Below, piece by piece: positions 8,875 through 18,227 of a stretch of DNA of 64,000 nucleotides. Below the pieces are notes generated by a model, which was not told the origin of the DNA, ran no database searches, and was given only the letters and a program-made list of their open reading frames with translations. Made by a program: the position numbers and the translations under genes. Source of the stretch: an uncultured Sulfitobacter sp. (GTDB taxonomy: Bacteria; Pseudomonadota; Alphaproteobacteria; Rhodobacterales; Rhodobacteraceae); contig CANLOQ010000007.1 in the NCBI GenBank assembly GCA_947492925.1, positions 1 through 64,000 of the forward strand, in the 5' to 3' direction. The stretch's first letter is position 1. Every line of letters begins with the position of its first letter.

Positions 8875-10275
8875 ATGTCAGATGATGATCCGTTTGCAGA
8901 ACCCGACGATACAGACAAAACGGTGATCCGCCCCAATCCGGGCGGCAGGCGGACGGCTGCGGCACCGGCCACACCAACGATCCCGGATGAGCCGATGGCG
9001 GCCCCCGCACCGTCAATGGATGCTGTCGGGATTCCCCAGGCCGCAACCGCGCCACAGGCAGCCAGACGGGACGGCCCGCAGGAAGCCGAAATGGTGCTGA
9101 CGGGCATGAACCAGCTGACGGCCTGTGCGGCACCGCTGTTTTCGCTCATCAGTCGCATCCGCAACCGCGCACAGCACATGGACCCGGACAAGCTACGCAG
9201 TTCCGTGGTGGCCGAAGTCCGCGCATTTGAGAACCGCGCGTTGCAAGCGGGCATTCCGGCGCAGACCGTAAAAATTGCGCGTTACGCACTTTGTGCCACG
9301 CTTGATGATGTGGTGCTTAACACGCCGTGGGGCGGGCAAAGCAGCTGGGGTTTGCAGTCGATGGTGGGTACGTTCCACCGCGAAACCGTGGGTGGCGACC
9401 GTTTTTATGACCTTCTTGCGCGGTTGGAAAAGGACCCGGCAACAAATCTTGATACGCTTGAATTTATCTATATGTGCCTGTCGCTGGGGTTTGAGGGACG
9501 CTTGCGCATCGAACAGGGCGGGCCGGACAAACACCTGCAAATTCGGCAGGGACTTGCGCGGATCATTCGCGGGCAACGCGGCGATGTGGAACGTGATTTG
9601 TCACCTCATTGGGAAGGCGAGGAAAAACCGTTCCGCGCCTTGTCCGCCTGGCGATTGGTCTGGATTGCCCTTGCCGCGACCACAGCCATGCTGGCGCTGC
9701 AGTTCACTGGCCTTTCCTATTTCCTCAGCAACCAGACAGAGCGCCTGATTGGTCAGCTATCGGTGATCGACAGCGGGCCGGTTGCAGCCCTGCAAAGGCG
9801 CGCGCCCCCACCCCCGCCAACGCCGCCCGATGAGGTGCGGCTGCAAAAGGTCGTGACGTTCCTGCAAAAAGAAATCGACGAAGGCATCGTAAACGTCTTC
9901 CAAAAGGGCAATACGCTGGTGATCCGCATTGCCGGTTCCAACATGTTCGGGTCCGGTTCTGATCAACTCACACCCAGTTTCGCGGAACCCATCGCGCGGG
10001 TAGCTAATGCGCTGAACGACGAACCCGGTCCGGTGATCGTCACGGGACATTCCGATAATATTCCCATCAAATCCTCGCGCTTTCCGTCCAATATGCACCT
10101 AAGCCTTGCGCGCGCGAAATCGGTGATGGCATCAATGGCCAAGTCGCTGAATGATCCGAACCGTCTGACGGCGGAAGGCCGGGCAGAAAACGAACCCATC
10201 GCTGACAACAGCACACGCGAAGGTCGGGCCAAAAACCGCCGGATCGAGGTGCTTCTGGTGCAGGAGACCCAATAA
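8875..10275 (+). CDS. tssL: T6SS inner-membrane protein TssL fused to an OmpA peptidoglycan-binding domain
   Basis: A 466-residue protein. Residues ~1-75 are a Pro/Ala-rich cytoplasmic tail, ~80-245 the DotU/TssL helical domain (ATLDDVVLNTPWG is diagnostic), ~257-283 one membrane span, and ~330-466 a periplasmic OmpA-like domain (VTGHSDNIP...NMHLSLARAKSVM, GRAKNRRIEVLL). This is the evolved TssL type that anchors itself to peptidoglycan. It shares a TAATG overlap with tssM, its partner in the membrane complex. Confidence 0.95.
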   Translation: MSDDDPFAEPDDTDKTVIRPNPGGRRTAAAPATPTIPDEPMAAPAPSMDAVGIPQAATAPQAARRDGPQEAEMVLTGMNQLTACAAPLFSLISRIRNRAQHMDPDKLRSSVVAEVRAFENRALQAGIPAQTVKIARYALCATLDDVVLNTPWGGQSSWGLQSMVGTFHRETVGGDRFYDLLARLEKDPATNLDTLEFIYMCLSLGFEGRLRIEQGGPDKHLQIRQGLARIIRGQRGDVERDLSPHWEGEEKPFRALSAWRLVWIALAATTAMLALQFTGLSYFLSNQTERLIGQLSVIDSGPVAALQRRAPPPPPTPPDEVRLQKVVTFLQKEIDEGIVNVFQKGNTLVIRIAGSNMFGSGSDQLTPSFAEPIARVANALNDEPGPVIVTGHSDNIPIKSSRFPSNMHLSLARAKSVMASMAKSLNDPNRLTAEGRAENEPIADNSTREGRAKNRRIEVLLVQETQ

Positions 10276-13200
10276 TGTTTCTACGGCGTCTACTCCGCTT
10301 TTTCTTCAAGTCGATCTATTCGATCTTCCTGCTTTGCGCGATCTGTCTGTCCGTCGCCATCTGGTTCCTTGCGCCCTTCATCGGATCAGACACATGGCGT
10401 CCCTTTGACAGCATCATGTCCCGCTCAATCTTTATCGGTGGCATCTGGTTTTTCTTCTTTGGGCTGATGCTTTTTGTTTTCTTGCGCCGTCGTCGCAAAG
10501 AAAAGGCGATGACAGAGGAGATCGCCGAACAGGCCGCCGAGGCGGAGGATGACGTTACCGCCATCGAAATGGGCGAACTGCGCGACAAGCTGAAAACGGC
10601 GATGGCGGAACTGCGTAAATCCAAGAACGGGCGCAAGCATCTGCAAGACCTGCCGTGGTACGTCATGATCGGCCCTCCGGGTGCGGGCAAGACGACGGCC
10701 ATCGTCAATTCGGGCCTCCAGTTTCCGCTGGCCGAAAGCATGGGCAAGACAGCCATTGGTGGGGTAGGCGGAACGCGCAATTGTGACTGGTGGTTTACCA
10801 ATAACGCGGTGCTGATCGACACCGCTGGCCGCTACACTACGCAGGAAAGCGATGCAGAGACCGATAATGCGGGCTGGCTTGGGTTTCTTGGACTGCTCAA
10901 GAAGTATCGCAAGCGCCAGCCCATCAACGGCGCGATGATTGCGATTTCACTGTCCGATCTGCTGATGCAGGACGAGGTAACACAAGCGAGCCACGCCCAT
11001 GCCGTGCGGCGGCGTCTGAACGAATTGCGCGAAAAGCTTGGTGTGCGTTTTCCCGTCTATGTGTTGTTCACCAAGGCCGATCTGATCGCTGGCTTTTCCG
11101 AATTCTACGACAATCTGGGCAAAGAGGACCGCGAACAAGTCTGGGGCTTTACCCTGCCGCTTGATACCTCCAAGGGTGAATCTTCGCCCGTTGCCGCCTT
11201 TGATTCCGAATTTGCGCTGCTGCTTGGCCAGTTGAACGCGCAATCGCTTGAACGCATGCAAACCGAGATTGACCCCCAGCGCCGCTCGCTTGTGGCCGGG
11301 TTCCCCAGTCAGGTTGCCGCCATGCGGTCAGTTGCGCGCAGTTTCTTGCAGGAGGTTTTTCAGGACAACCGCTATGAGAAACGCCATATGCTGCGCGGTG
11401 TCTATTTCACCTCCGGTACACAGGAAGGCACGCCCATTGACCGGCTGATGCTGGGCATGGCGCGGACCTTTGGCATTGGTCGTCAGGCGATCGGGACGGG
11501 ACAGGGGCAGGGGCGGTCCTACTTCCTGACGCGGTTGTTCGAGGGTGTGATTTTCCCTGAAGCGGGGTTGGTATCGGCCGACGACAAGGTCGAGCGCCGC
11601 TACCGCTGGACCAAACGCGCCGCGATTGCGGCCACCATTGTGATTGCCTTGCTTACCGGCACGCTCTTTACCCGCAGCTATCTGGGTAATCAGGAACTGA
11701 TCGAACAGGCCGCGACCTATGTGGACAGCTATCAGCAGCTTGCATCAACCCTGCCTGCCAGCCCGATTGGGGACACCGATCTGCCGCCGGTGATTGACGC
11801 CCTGAACGTCTTGCGCGACATGCCCACCAACCCTGCACTTGGTGATCCCGACCCGGAGCGGCGCCTGACTTACGGTCTCTATCAAGGCGAGGTTATCGGC
11901 ACACAAGCCGCCCAGACCTACCGTGCCGCGCTTAATCAGCGGCTTTTGCCACGTCTGCTTTTGCGGCTCGAAGAACAGATCACCGGGAATGTGAACAACC
12001 CTGAACTGCTATACGAGGCGCTCAAGATCTATCTGATGCTGGGGCTGGAAGGTCCGATGAATGCGGAATTGGTCAAGGAGTGGATGAACATCGACTGGTC
12101 CGTGACCTTTGCCGGGCCAACGCGCAATGACTTGCGCAGCGATCTGGCGTTTCACCTCAATGCCCTGTTGTCCCAGCCTATGGAGAAAATCGCGCTGAAC
12201 GGGCCGCTGGTGGAACAGGTGCAGGGCATCCTGTCGGAAATGCCATTGGCGCAGCGCGTGTATAATGGGATCATCAAGAGTACCTCGGCCACGTCCCTGC
12301 CCAAGTGGCGCATTACAGAGGCCGGTGGCCCGGCGGTGTCGCGCGTTCTGGTGCGGTCATCGGGCAAACCGCTCAGCGATGGGGTTGAGGGTATTTTTAC
12401 ATACGCCGGATTCAATGACGTCTTTTTGGGGGAAGCCTTGGGCGTGGCCACCCGCATTCAGCGCGAAAGCTGGGTACTGGGTCCGCGCGGTGTCGCCGAA
12501 CAGACCGATGCGGCGCTGACCGCGCTCAGCCGCGATGTGCTTGATCTCTATTACAACGATTTTGTTGCCGCCTACGATGGGATCCTCAGCGATATCGACA
12601 TCATTCCGATTGAGTCGCTGTCCCATGCCGTTGAGGTCACGAATGTTCTTTCCGGGCCGACCTCCCCAATCGTCAATATCCTGACGGAAATCAGCCGCGA
12701 AACCAGACTGACAGAGGACCGCAATGTCCTTGGACTGGATACTGACACGGTCAGCACCGGCCTTAGCCAGATTGCGCAGATCGAGGCGCGGTCGTCGCTG
12801 AGTATTCAAGGCGAGATACTGTTGCAAGCCCTGCAGGATTCCGCGGCAATCGGCGCAGATGGTGCCACTCCAAAAGCTCCCGGTGCCTATGTCGAAGAAC
12901 GGTTTCAATGGCTGCATGATCTGGTCGCCCGCCCCGAAGGTCAGGACAGCCAGCTTGACCAATTGATAGGCACGCTGCAGCAGGTCTATCAGGAGCTGAA
13001 CAAGATGTCCTTCAGCGGCGTTGCAGCCCAAGCCGTTGATGGTGGCACCGCAACGCAGCGCTTCCAGCAGATGGCGGGGCGCATTCCCGGCCCGCTGGAA
13101 CGCTGGGCCAGCCAGATCACCAGCAGTTCAACCGGGATCACCGCCGATGGCACCCGATCGTCGATCAACGCGCGCTGGCAGTCCTCGGTACTGCCGTTCT

Positions 13201-13859
13201 GCACGCAGGCGCTGGAAAACCGCTATCCATTCAACCGCCGTGCGCGGGCAGATGTTGCGATGGCGGATTTCCAGAAACTCTTTGCACCGGGCGGTATGAT
13301 CGACACGTTCTTTGCCGAGAACCTGTCGAAATTCGTGGACACCGGTGCGCGACCCTGGGCATGGAAACAGGTCAACGATGTTGATCTGGGGATTTCCCCC
13401 GCAGTGTTGCAACAAATGCAATACGCAGCCGAAATCAGAAATGCCTTTTTTGCCACAGGTGCCAGCCCGTCGGTCCAGTTTCAGATCACGCCAGAGGCGC
13501 TGGACCCCAAGGCGCAGTCTGTTCAACTGACCGTAGGCGATCAGAACGTGCTGTTCGAAACGCGGCGGCCCAATAACACACCTGTTGCGATCACTTGGCC
13601 CGGTTCTGTCGGGCTGGCCGGAGTGGTTTTCACCCCCCCGCTTAGCAACGGGGAAAGCCAGCTTGCCAAGGACGGGCCTTGGGCGTGGTTCCGGCTTTTG
13701 GATGCGGCAGAGATCAGGCGCACAAATGTGTCAGACCGCAAGCGGGTGATTTTCAATGTCTCGGGGCGCATCGCAATCTTCCAGCTGCAATCGGGGTCGG
13801 TGGTGAATCCCTTTGCCTTGCCAGCCCTGTCAAAATTCAACTGCCCCAAGACGTTCTGA
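10275..13859 (+). CDS. tssM: T6SS membrane-complex protein TssM (IcmF family)
   Basis: A 1194-residue IcmF protein. Two N-terminal membrane segments (~12-34 and ~52-70) are followed by a cytoplasmic NTPase domain with a complete Walker A (GPPGAGKTT at ~132-140) and DTAGRY as the Walker B region. A third span lies at ~452-470 (AAIAATIVIALLTGTLF), then a long periplasmic part with the conserved FFAENLSKFVDTGARPWAW block near residue 1020 and the C-terminal beta domain. TssM spans the envelope and normally meets the lipoprotein TssJ; no tssJ is visible in the window. It is linked to tssL (TAATG) and tagF (TGATG) by 1-base overlaps. Confidence 0.96.
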   Translation: MFLRRLLRFFFKSIYSIFLLCAICLSVAIWFLAPFIGSDTWRPFDSIMSRSIFIGGIWFFFFGLMLFVFLRRRRKEKAMTEEIAEQAAEAEDDVTAIEMGELRDKLKTAMAELRKSKNGRKHLQDLPWYVMIGPPGAGKTTAIVNSGLQFPLAESMGKTAIGGVGGTRNCDWWFTNNAVLIDTAGRYTTQESDAETDNAGWLGFLGLLKKYRKRQPINGAMIAISLSDLLMQDEVTQASHAHAVRRRLNELREKLGVRFPVYVLFTKADLIAGFSEFYDNLGKEDREQVWGFTLPLDTSKGESSPVAAFDSEFALLLGQLNAQSLERMQTEIDPQRRSLVAGFPSQVAAMRSVARSFLQEVFQDNRYEKRHMLRGVYFTSGTQEGTPIDRLMLGMARTFGIGRQAIGTGQGQGRSYFLTRLFEGVIFPEAGLVSADDKVERRYRWTKRAAIAATIVIALLTGTLFTRSYLGNQELIEQAATYVDSYQQLASTLPASPIGDTDLPPVIDALNVLRDMPTNPALGDPDPERRLTYGLYQGEVIGTQAAQTYRAALNQRLLPRLLLRLEEQITGNVNNPELLYEALKIYLMLGLEGPMNAELVKEWMNIDWSVTFAGPTRNDLRSDLAFHLNALLSQPMEKIALNGPLVEQVQGILSEMPLAQRVYNGIIKSTSATSLPKWRITEAGGPAVSRVLVRSSGKPLSDGVEGIFTYAGFNDVFLGEALGVATRIQRESWVLGPRGVAEQTDAALTALSRDVLDLYYNDFVAAYDGILSDIDIIPIESLSHAVEVTNVLSGPTSPIVNILTEISRETRLTEDRNVLGLDTDTVSTGLSQIAQIEARSSLSIQGEILLQALQDSAAIGADGATPKAPGAYVEERFQWLHDLVARPEGQDSQLDQLIGTLQQVYQELNKMSFSGVAAQAVDGGTATQRFQQMAGRIPGPLERWASQITSSSTGITADGTRSSINARWQSSVLPFCTQALENRYPFNRRARADVAMADFQKLFAPGGMIDTFFAENLSKFVDTGARPWAWKQVNDVDLGISPAVLQQMQYAAEIRNAFFATGASPSVQFQITPEALDPKAQSVQLTVGDQNVLFETRRPNNTPVAITWPGSVGLAGVVFTPPLSNGESQLAKDGPWAWFRLLDAAEIRRTNVSDRKRVIFNVSGRIAIFQLQSGSVVNPFALPALSKFNCPKTF

Positions 13860-14548
13860 TGGAGCAGGGTTTTGGTGCATTCGGAAAGATGCCCAGTATG
13901 GGTGATTTTTTTCGGCTCAACACGCCACCGGGGTTCGTGCGGGTTTGGGACGACTGGGTGCAAGGCGCCATGATGACTGGCGCGCAGGCAGGTGGCGCGC
14001 AGTGGGATGCGCAATATATGTCCGCCCCGATCTGGCGCTTTACCCTTGCGCCCAGTCTGGCTGGCGCGGCCAAGATTATGGGTGTTCTCATGCCGTCAGT
14101 TGACCGGGTCGGGCGGCGCTTTCCGCTGGCATTGATGCAGCCTCTGAACGGGACAAGTCCTGCCACTTTTGATCATCTGACGCAGGATGGCACGTTCGAA
14201 GCACTTGAAACCATCGCGCTTGATGCGCTGGAAGACGGAATGGACCGCGACCTCCTGGAACGGCGTCTTGCCGATGTGGCCGTCGTCGCCTCTGCGCCCC
14301 ACCATCCCTTGCGCCGGGCCGGGACGGCGCTGGTTCTGTCGGACACCAGCGAGAAAACGATTGCCGCTGAACTGGCTGCGGGGCTGATGGATGGGGCAGG
14401 GCGGATGGCCCAGCCCAGCCTTTGGACCGCTTTGATTGATGGCGCGCGCCGCGCGATGATCTGCGACGGCATGCCCGGCCCGCAGGAGGCCCGCGCCCTG
14501 TTTGATTTGAATGCCCCCTTGTGGATGGATGCGAGGCCCGACCCATGA
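13859..14548 (+). CDS. tagF: T6SS-associated regulator TagF
   Basis: A 229-residue TagF/ImpM protein: FGAFGKMPSMGDFFRLNTP at the N-terminus, then VLMPSVDRVGRRFPLAL. TagF represses T6SS assembly independently of threonine phosphorylation, in some species by binding the FHA protein. The open frame reaches back to 13679 within tssM, but ATG 13859 (TGATG with the tssM stop) puts the family-conserved start at the N-terminus. The end overlaps pppA by ATGA. Confidence 0.93.
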   Translation: MEQGFGAFGKMPSMGDFFRLNTPPGFVRVWDDWVQGAMMTGAQAGGAQWDAQYMSAPIWRFTLAPSLAGAAKIMGVLMPSVDRVGRRFPLALMQPLNGTSPATFDHLTQDGTFEALETIALDALEDGMDRDLLERRLADVAVVASAPHHPLRRAGTALVLSDTSEKTIAAELAAGLMDGAGRMAQPSLWTALIDGARRAMICDGMPGPQEARALFDLNAPLWMDARPDP

Positions 14549-15261
14549 CACTACGAACCCGCTTTTCCGTGCAAACCCACGTTGGGCACAAACGCAAGGT
14601 GAACGAGGATGCAGTGCTGGCGTTGCCAGAACTGAACATCTGGCTGGTTTCTGACGGCATGGGCGGCCATGCGGCGGGCGATTATGCCAGTGGGCTGATT
14701 GCGGATATGGCGGCAGGTATTCCGCTTGATCTGGCGCCAGGCGACCGAATGCAGGCACTGCGCGACGCCATTCACGAGGCTCACCGCATGATCCGCGCCG
14801 AAGCAGACTCTCGCGGGATCGAGGTGATCGGTGCCACGGTCGTCGGTCTTCTGCTGGCTGACGGGCACTTTGCGGCGTTATGGGCAGGCGACAGCAGGCT
14901 TTACCGTTTGCGCAGCGGCGAGATTGAAATGCTTACGACCGATCATTCCGTTGTAGCCGCATTGGTAGAGGCAGGCAGCATGACCTGGGACGAAGCAGAG
15001 CATCACCCCCAATCCAACGCCATCACCCGCGCAGTTGGCGTTGGGGATGATATCACATTGGACAAGATACGCGGGCAGATCGCGCCCGGTGACCGGTTTC
15101 TGTTGTGTTCTGACGGGCTGACGAAATACGCCACGTTCGACATGCTGCGCAAAGCGCTGGCTACGCAACCGATCGAGACAATTTGCGATCATCTGATCCA
15201 GATGGCCCTTGCCGGTGGCGGAGCGGACAACATCACAGCGGCGGTGGTCGACGTGATCTGA
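14545..15261 (+). CDS. pppA: T6SS protein phosphatase PppA (PP2C family)
   Basis: A 238-residue PP2C phosphatase with the metal-binding motifs in order: NEDAVLA (~21), VSDGMGGHAAGDYASG (~35-50), ATVVGLLL, WAGDSRLYRLR, LCSDGLTKY and GGADNITAAVV. It should remove the threonine phosphate added by PpkA, dampening T6SS firing. ATG 14545 overlaps the tagF stop by ATGA. Its stop lies 9 bases from the convergent ppkA stop, so kinase and phosphatase are neighbours on opposite strands. Confidence 0.94.
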   Translation: MTLRTRFSVQTHVGHKRKVNEDAVLALPELNIWLVSDGMGGHAAGDYASGLIADMAAGIPLDLAPGDRMQALRDAIHEAHRMIRAEADSRGIEVIGATVVGLLLADGHFAALWAGDSRLYRLRSGEIEMLTTDHSVVAALVEAGSMTWDEAEHHPQSNAITRAVGVGDDITLDKIRGQIAPGDRFLLCSDGLTKYATFDMLRKALATQPIETICDHLIQMALAGGGADNITAAVVDVI

Positions 15262-15270
15262 CAGTACTGG

Positions 15271-17475
15271 CTATTGTGCTGCGGTGGTTAAAATCCGTGT
15301 ATCAAGGGATTCAATCAACTGGTCGGCGTTCCGCTCTGCTAGCGCTTCGGTATATCCGATGGCAGATTCAGCGCGCGGGCGCATCTGGCGAAAAAGCGGC
15401 GCAAAGGAATGCATCACCAGCACCTTGCTTTTCCCCAGCGACGATCCATCGACCGTAAAGGCGATTGCACCCTCTTCCTTTGGTTCATCCTGCGCATAGG
15501 CCGCCCGTACAGTTGCCGCACCGCTTTGCCCTTGCCGCAGGGTTTCAACCGAATTGTCGGGCCGGGCGATATTGGGGATCAGATGAAACACATCCCCCGA
15601 TACATCCAGCACCGACACAGAAATAAAGCCGGTTGTCACGCTGTCGGGGATGATCACATCAATCACCGGATTGTCGCCCACTACAAACTCACCCGATGTC
15701 ACTTCCTGCCCTGTCAGGCCGTTTTCAAACCGAATTGCGATGTCGCTTTCGGGGGCTTGCGGCAGATAGTTTTCCGCAAGACAAAGTGTCGGGTTCAGAA
15801 TTTCAGCGTCAATGACCACGAACCGCCCATCGGTAGTGTCCTCCAGCGCGGTCTGTAGACTGTCGCGCGTGGCCTCACCGGCGAGGGTACCCGCAATGAG
15901 CACCGGATCATCCATGCCATAACCCGCAGGTCCGGGTCTGTTTACCTGCGTTAGCGGTCCGCAGTCCGCATATTGCGCAAGAATGTCATCGACAATTGCC
16001 GAATCCAGAAACAGCGATGTCAGCGCAACCTCAATCGTACCGCTTAGACCACCGGGCCAGTTGGCAGGGTATTTTGCCGTCAGACGCGCCTGTAACTCCG
16101 GGTCTGTGGTGCTGCCGGAAATCTCGGCTTGATTGTCGGTCACCGCAAGTTGCCAGTCATCCAACAGGACCACATCATCCAATACCTGCAGCACATCATC
16201 CGCCCAGCTTGGGGCGATGTCCCCCGATGCCAGCGTCAGGTCCGCCGTGCCGCCCAATTCGTTCATCCGTGCGACCAGAGCGTTCTGCATGTCATGACCC
16301 GGAACATAGCCGCTTGCCGATACATCCAGATTTTCCGGATCCGCAATGACCAGCGAAAAGGGGCTGACCGCAGGATATGCGGGACCGCCAGCGCCGAATA
16401 ACCCGGCAAAGTAGGCCCCCGTTCCGCCCCCAATGACCACAAATGCCGCCACCGCAGCGATTAGTCCCGCTGAACTGCCGCCTGTTTTCTTCTTGGTTTG
16501 TGATTTGGCCGGTGTGGCTTTGGCAGGCTTGTCCATCGTGGGAACAGCCGCCGGTGTTTTTGCCGCTGCAGGCTTGTCCGCCCCTTTTTCTGCTGTCTCT
16601 TTGGCTGGCGGTGGTGCGATGATCGTCGCATCTGACAAGGTCTCTTCGGCACCGCCGCTGTCGATAAAGGCAAGGACCTCTTGCATGGACTGAAACCGCG
16701 CCTCCGGGTCCGGTGCCGTCATCCGGTTCAGCAGGGTCCGCAAGGGTTCGGGCACGCCAGTGGTATCCAGCGGGTCGTTCTTTCTCTGCACCACTTCCAT
16801 CGGGTTGGCGCCCACATCGGGAGCTTCGCCGCGAAAGTTGGCCAGCAGGAGTGCCCCCAAAGAGTAAATGTCTGACCGCGCATCAGTGTTGCCACTCAGC
16901 TGTTCGGGTGCGGCATAGGCGTATTTCCCGGCAAATTCGTTCCCCACGATGGTCTCAGCCCCGGGGTTCGTGTCCTTGGCAATGCCGAAATCAATCACCA
17001 CTGCCTGCGCCGGATCATCGTTGCGCAAAAGAATATTATCCGGCGACAGATCGCGGTGCACGATGCTGCGGTCATGGGCGGCCTTCAGCCCTTCACCCAC
17101 ACGCTTGCACAGGGTCAGGATATCCTCGGCGGACATCGGCCCTTCCTTGAGTTTTCGGTCAAGGCCGGGACCGTCGATATAATCCATCAGCAGATAGACC
17201 AATCCTTCGGCGGTGCGGTGGTTTTCAGAATAGCGCACAATGGCATCATGCCGGATCTCGCGGACTTCTTCCTCTCGCGTCATCAGCACCAGATAGTCGT
17301 CGTTCCCGGAAAATTCGGATTTCAGCACCTTGATCGCGACAAGCCGACCCGAAATCTCACTCCGTGCCCGGTACACATCGGATGTGCCGCCCCGGCCCAG
17401 CAACGCTTCGATCCGGTAGGTATTGTTCAGCACGTCACCGGGTTGAAACGCGTCACCGGGGCGGGGTTCTGTCAT
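15271..17475 (-). CDS. ppkA: T6SS Ser/Thr protein kinase PpkA, membrane-spanning
   Basis: A 734-residue Hanks-type kinase. The cytoplasmic kinase domain (~20-275) has LLGRGGTSDVY, VAIKVLK (catalytic Lys), HRDLSPDNILLRND, DFGIAK (DFG) and SDIYSLGALL. An Ala/Lys/Pro-rich linker (~285-335) leads to one membrane helix (LIAAVAAFVVIGGGTGAYF, ~340-358), then ~370 periplasmic residues without a family I recognise, presumably the sensor. PpkA phosphorylates TagH or TssL-type targets to trigger T6SS. It probably forms a transcription unit with the preceding OmpA-type gene, 42 bases apart. Confidence 0.93.
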   Translation of the reverse strand: MTEPRPGDAFQPGDVLNNTYRIEALLGRGGTSDVYRARSEISGRLVAIKVLKSEFSGNDDYLVLMTREEEVREIRHDAIVRYSENHRTAEGLVYLLMDYIDGPGLDRKLKEGPMSAEDILTLCKRVGEGLKAAHDRSIVHRDLSPDNILLRNDDPAQAVVIDFGIAKDTNPGAETIVGNEFAGKYAYAAPEQLSGNTDARSDIYSLGALLLANFRGEAPDVGANPMEVVQRKNDPLDTTGVPEPLRTLLNRMTAPDPEARFQSMQEVLAFIDSGGAEETLSDATIIAPPPAKETAEKGADKPAAAKTPAAVPTMDKPAKATPAKSQTKKKTGGSSAGLIAAVAAFVVIGGGTGAYFAGLFGAGGPAYPAVSPFSLVIADPENLDVSASGYVPGHDMQNALVARMNELGGTADLTLASGDIAPSWADDVLQVLDDVVLLDDWQLAVTDNQAEISGSTTDPELQARLTAKYPANWPGGLSGTIEVALTSLFLDSAIVDDILAQYADCGPLTQVNRPGPAGYGMDDPVLIAGTLAGEATRDSLQTALEDTTDGRFVVIDAEILNPTLCLAENYLPQAPESDIAIRFENGLTGQEVTSGEFVVGDNPVIDVIIPDSVTTGFISVSVLDVSGDVFHLIPNIARPDNSVETLRQGQSGAATVRAAYAQDEPKEEGAIAFTVDGSSLGKSKVLVMHSFAPLFRQMRPRAESAIGYTEALAERNADQLIESLDTRILTTAAQ

Positions 17476-17517
17476 GTTGATTTTCCAGTCAGCAAGGCCC
17501 TTGGGCGCACTCGGCCT

Positions 17518-18081
17518 TTAGCCAAGGGCCTGAAATTCAACGCGGCGGTTGGCATCGCTGCGCGGATCGGACGGATCAAATGGCGCGCTTTCCCCCAGCC
17601 CAATGGCCTTGAGCCGGCTCTCGTCAATGCCGCAGCTTGACACCATGTGCCGCTTAACCTCTTTGGCGCGCAGCAAGGACAGGTTTTCGTTGTACGCAGC
17701 AGAGCCGGAGCTGTCGGTGTGTCCGATGATCTGGAACACGGCCACATCCACGGCTTTCATCGCTTCGCACAGGCTGTTCAGCTTTGGCTTTTCGTCAGCG
17801 CGCAGGGCGGCGCTGTCAAAATCAAAGCTGATCTTGACGTTCACCTGCTCGGATTTGTCGACAGCCGTATAGGTTTCGGCAGCCACGACATCTGTAGTGG
17901 GCTGCTTGACCTGCGTGTCGGTCTGCCCCGACGGCACAATCACCAGTCCCCGGGTCTTTTGCTTGTTGAAGGCGTCCTTGATTTCATCGGCGGTCAATTC
18001 CGATTGCGCCTGTGCCGTCTGACCGATCAATGTCAGTGCAGCCGCCACAGAGGCAGCCGTGAGGGTACGTAGAGAAAACAT
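17518..18081 (-). CDS. Secreted OmpA-family peptidoglycan-binding protein
   Basis: 187 residues with a clear signal peptide (LRTLTAASVAAALTLIGQTAQAQ, cleavage near residue 26). An ~60-residue linker leads to an OmpA C-terminal domain (KISFDFDSAALRADEKPKL, IIGHTDSSGSAAYNENLSL, DANRRVEFQ). There is no beta-barrel, so it is a periplasmic peptidoglycan-binding protein rather than a porin. Upstream of ppkA on the same strand, it might assist PpkA sensing or anchor the T6SS; this is inference. A strong AGGAGGAG ribosome-binding site precedes ATG 18081. Confidence 0.9.
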   Translation of the reverse strand: MFSLRTLTAASVAAALTLIGQTAQAQSELTADEIKDAFNKQKTRGLVIVPSGQTDTQVKQPTTDVVAAETYTAVDKSEQVNVKISFDFDSAALRADEKPKLNSLCEAMKAVDVAVFQIIGHTDSSGSAAYNENLSLLRAKEVKRHMVSSCGIDESRLKAIGLGESAPFDPSDPRSDANRRVEFQALG

Positions 18082-18227
18082 ATCTCCTCCTTTCGTGTAA
18101 TGGATTCATCAAATTTACTGTGTGCAGGCTATACGACCCCCGCGCAGGCCACAACGGTTTTGACGCGGCGCGGCTGTTTCGCCTAAGCTGGCGCGATAGA
18201 CCCCTGCGACCCATCGAAAGCAATTTT

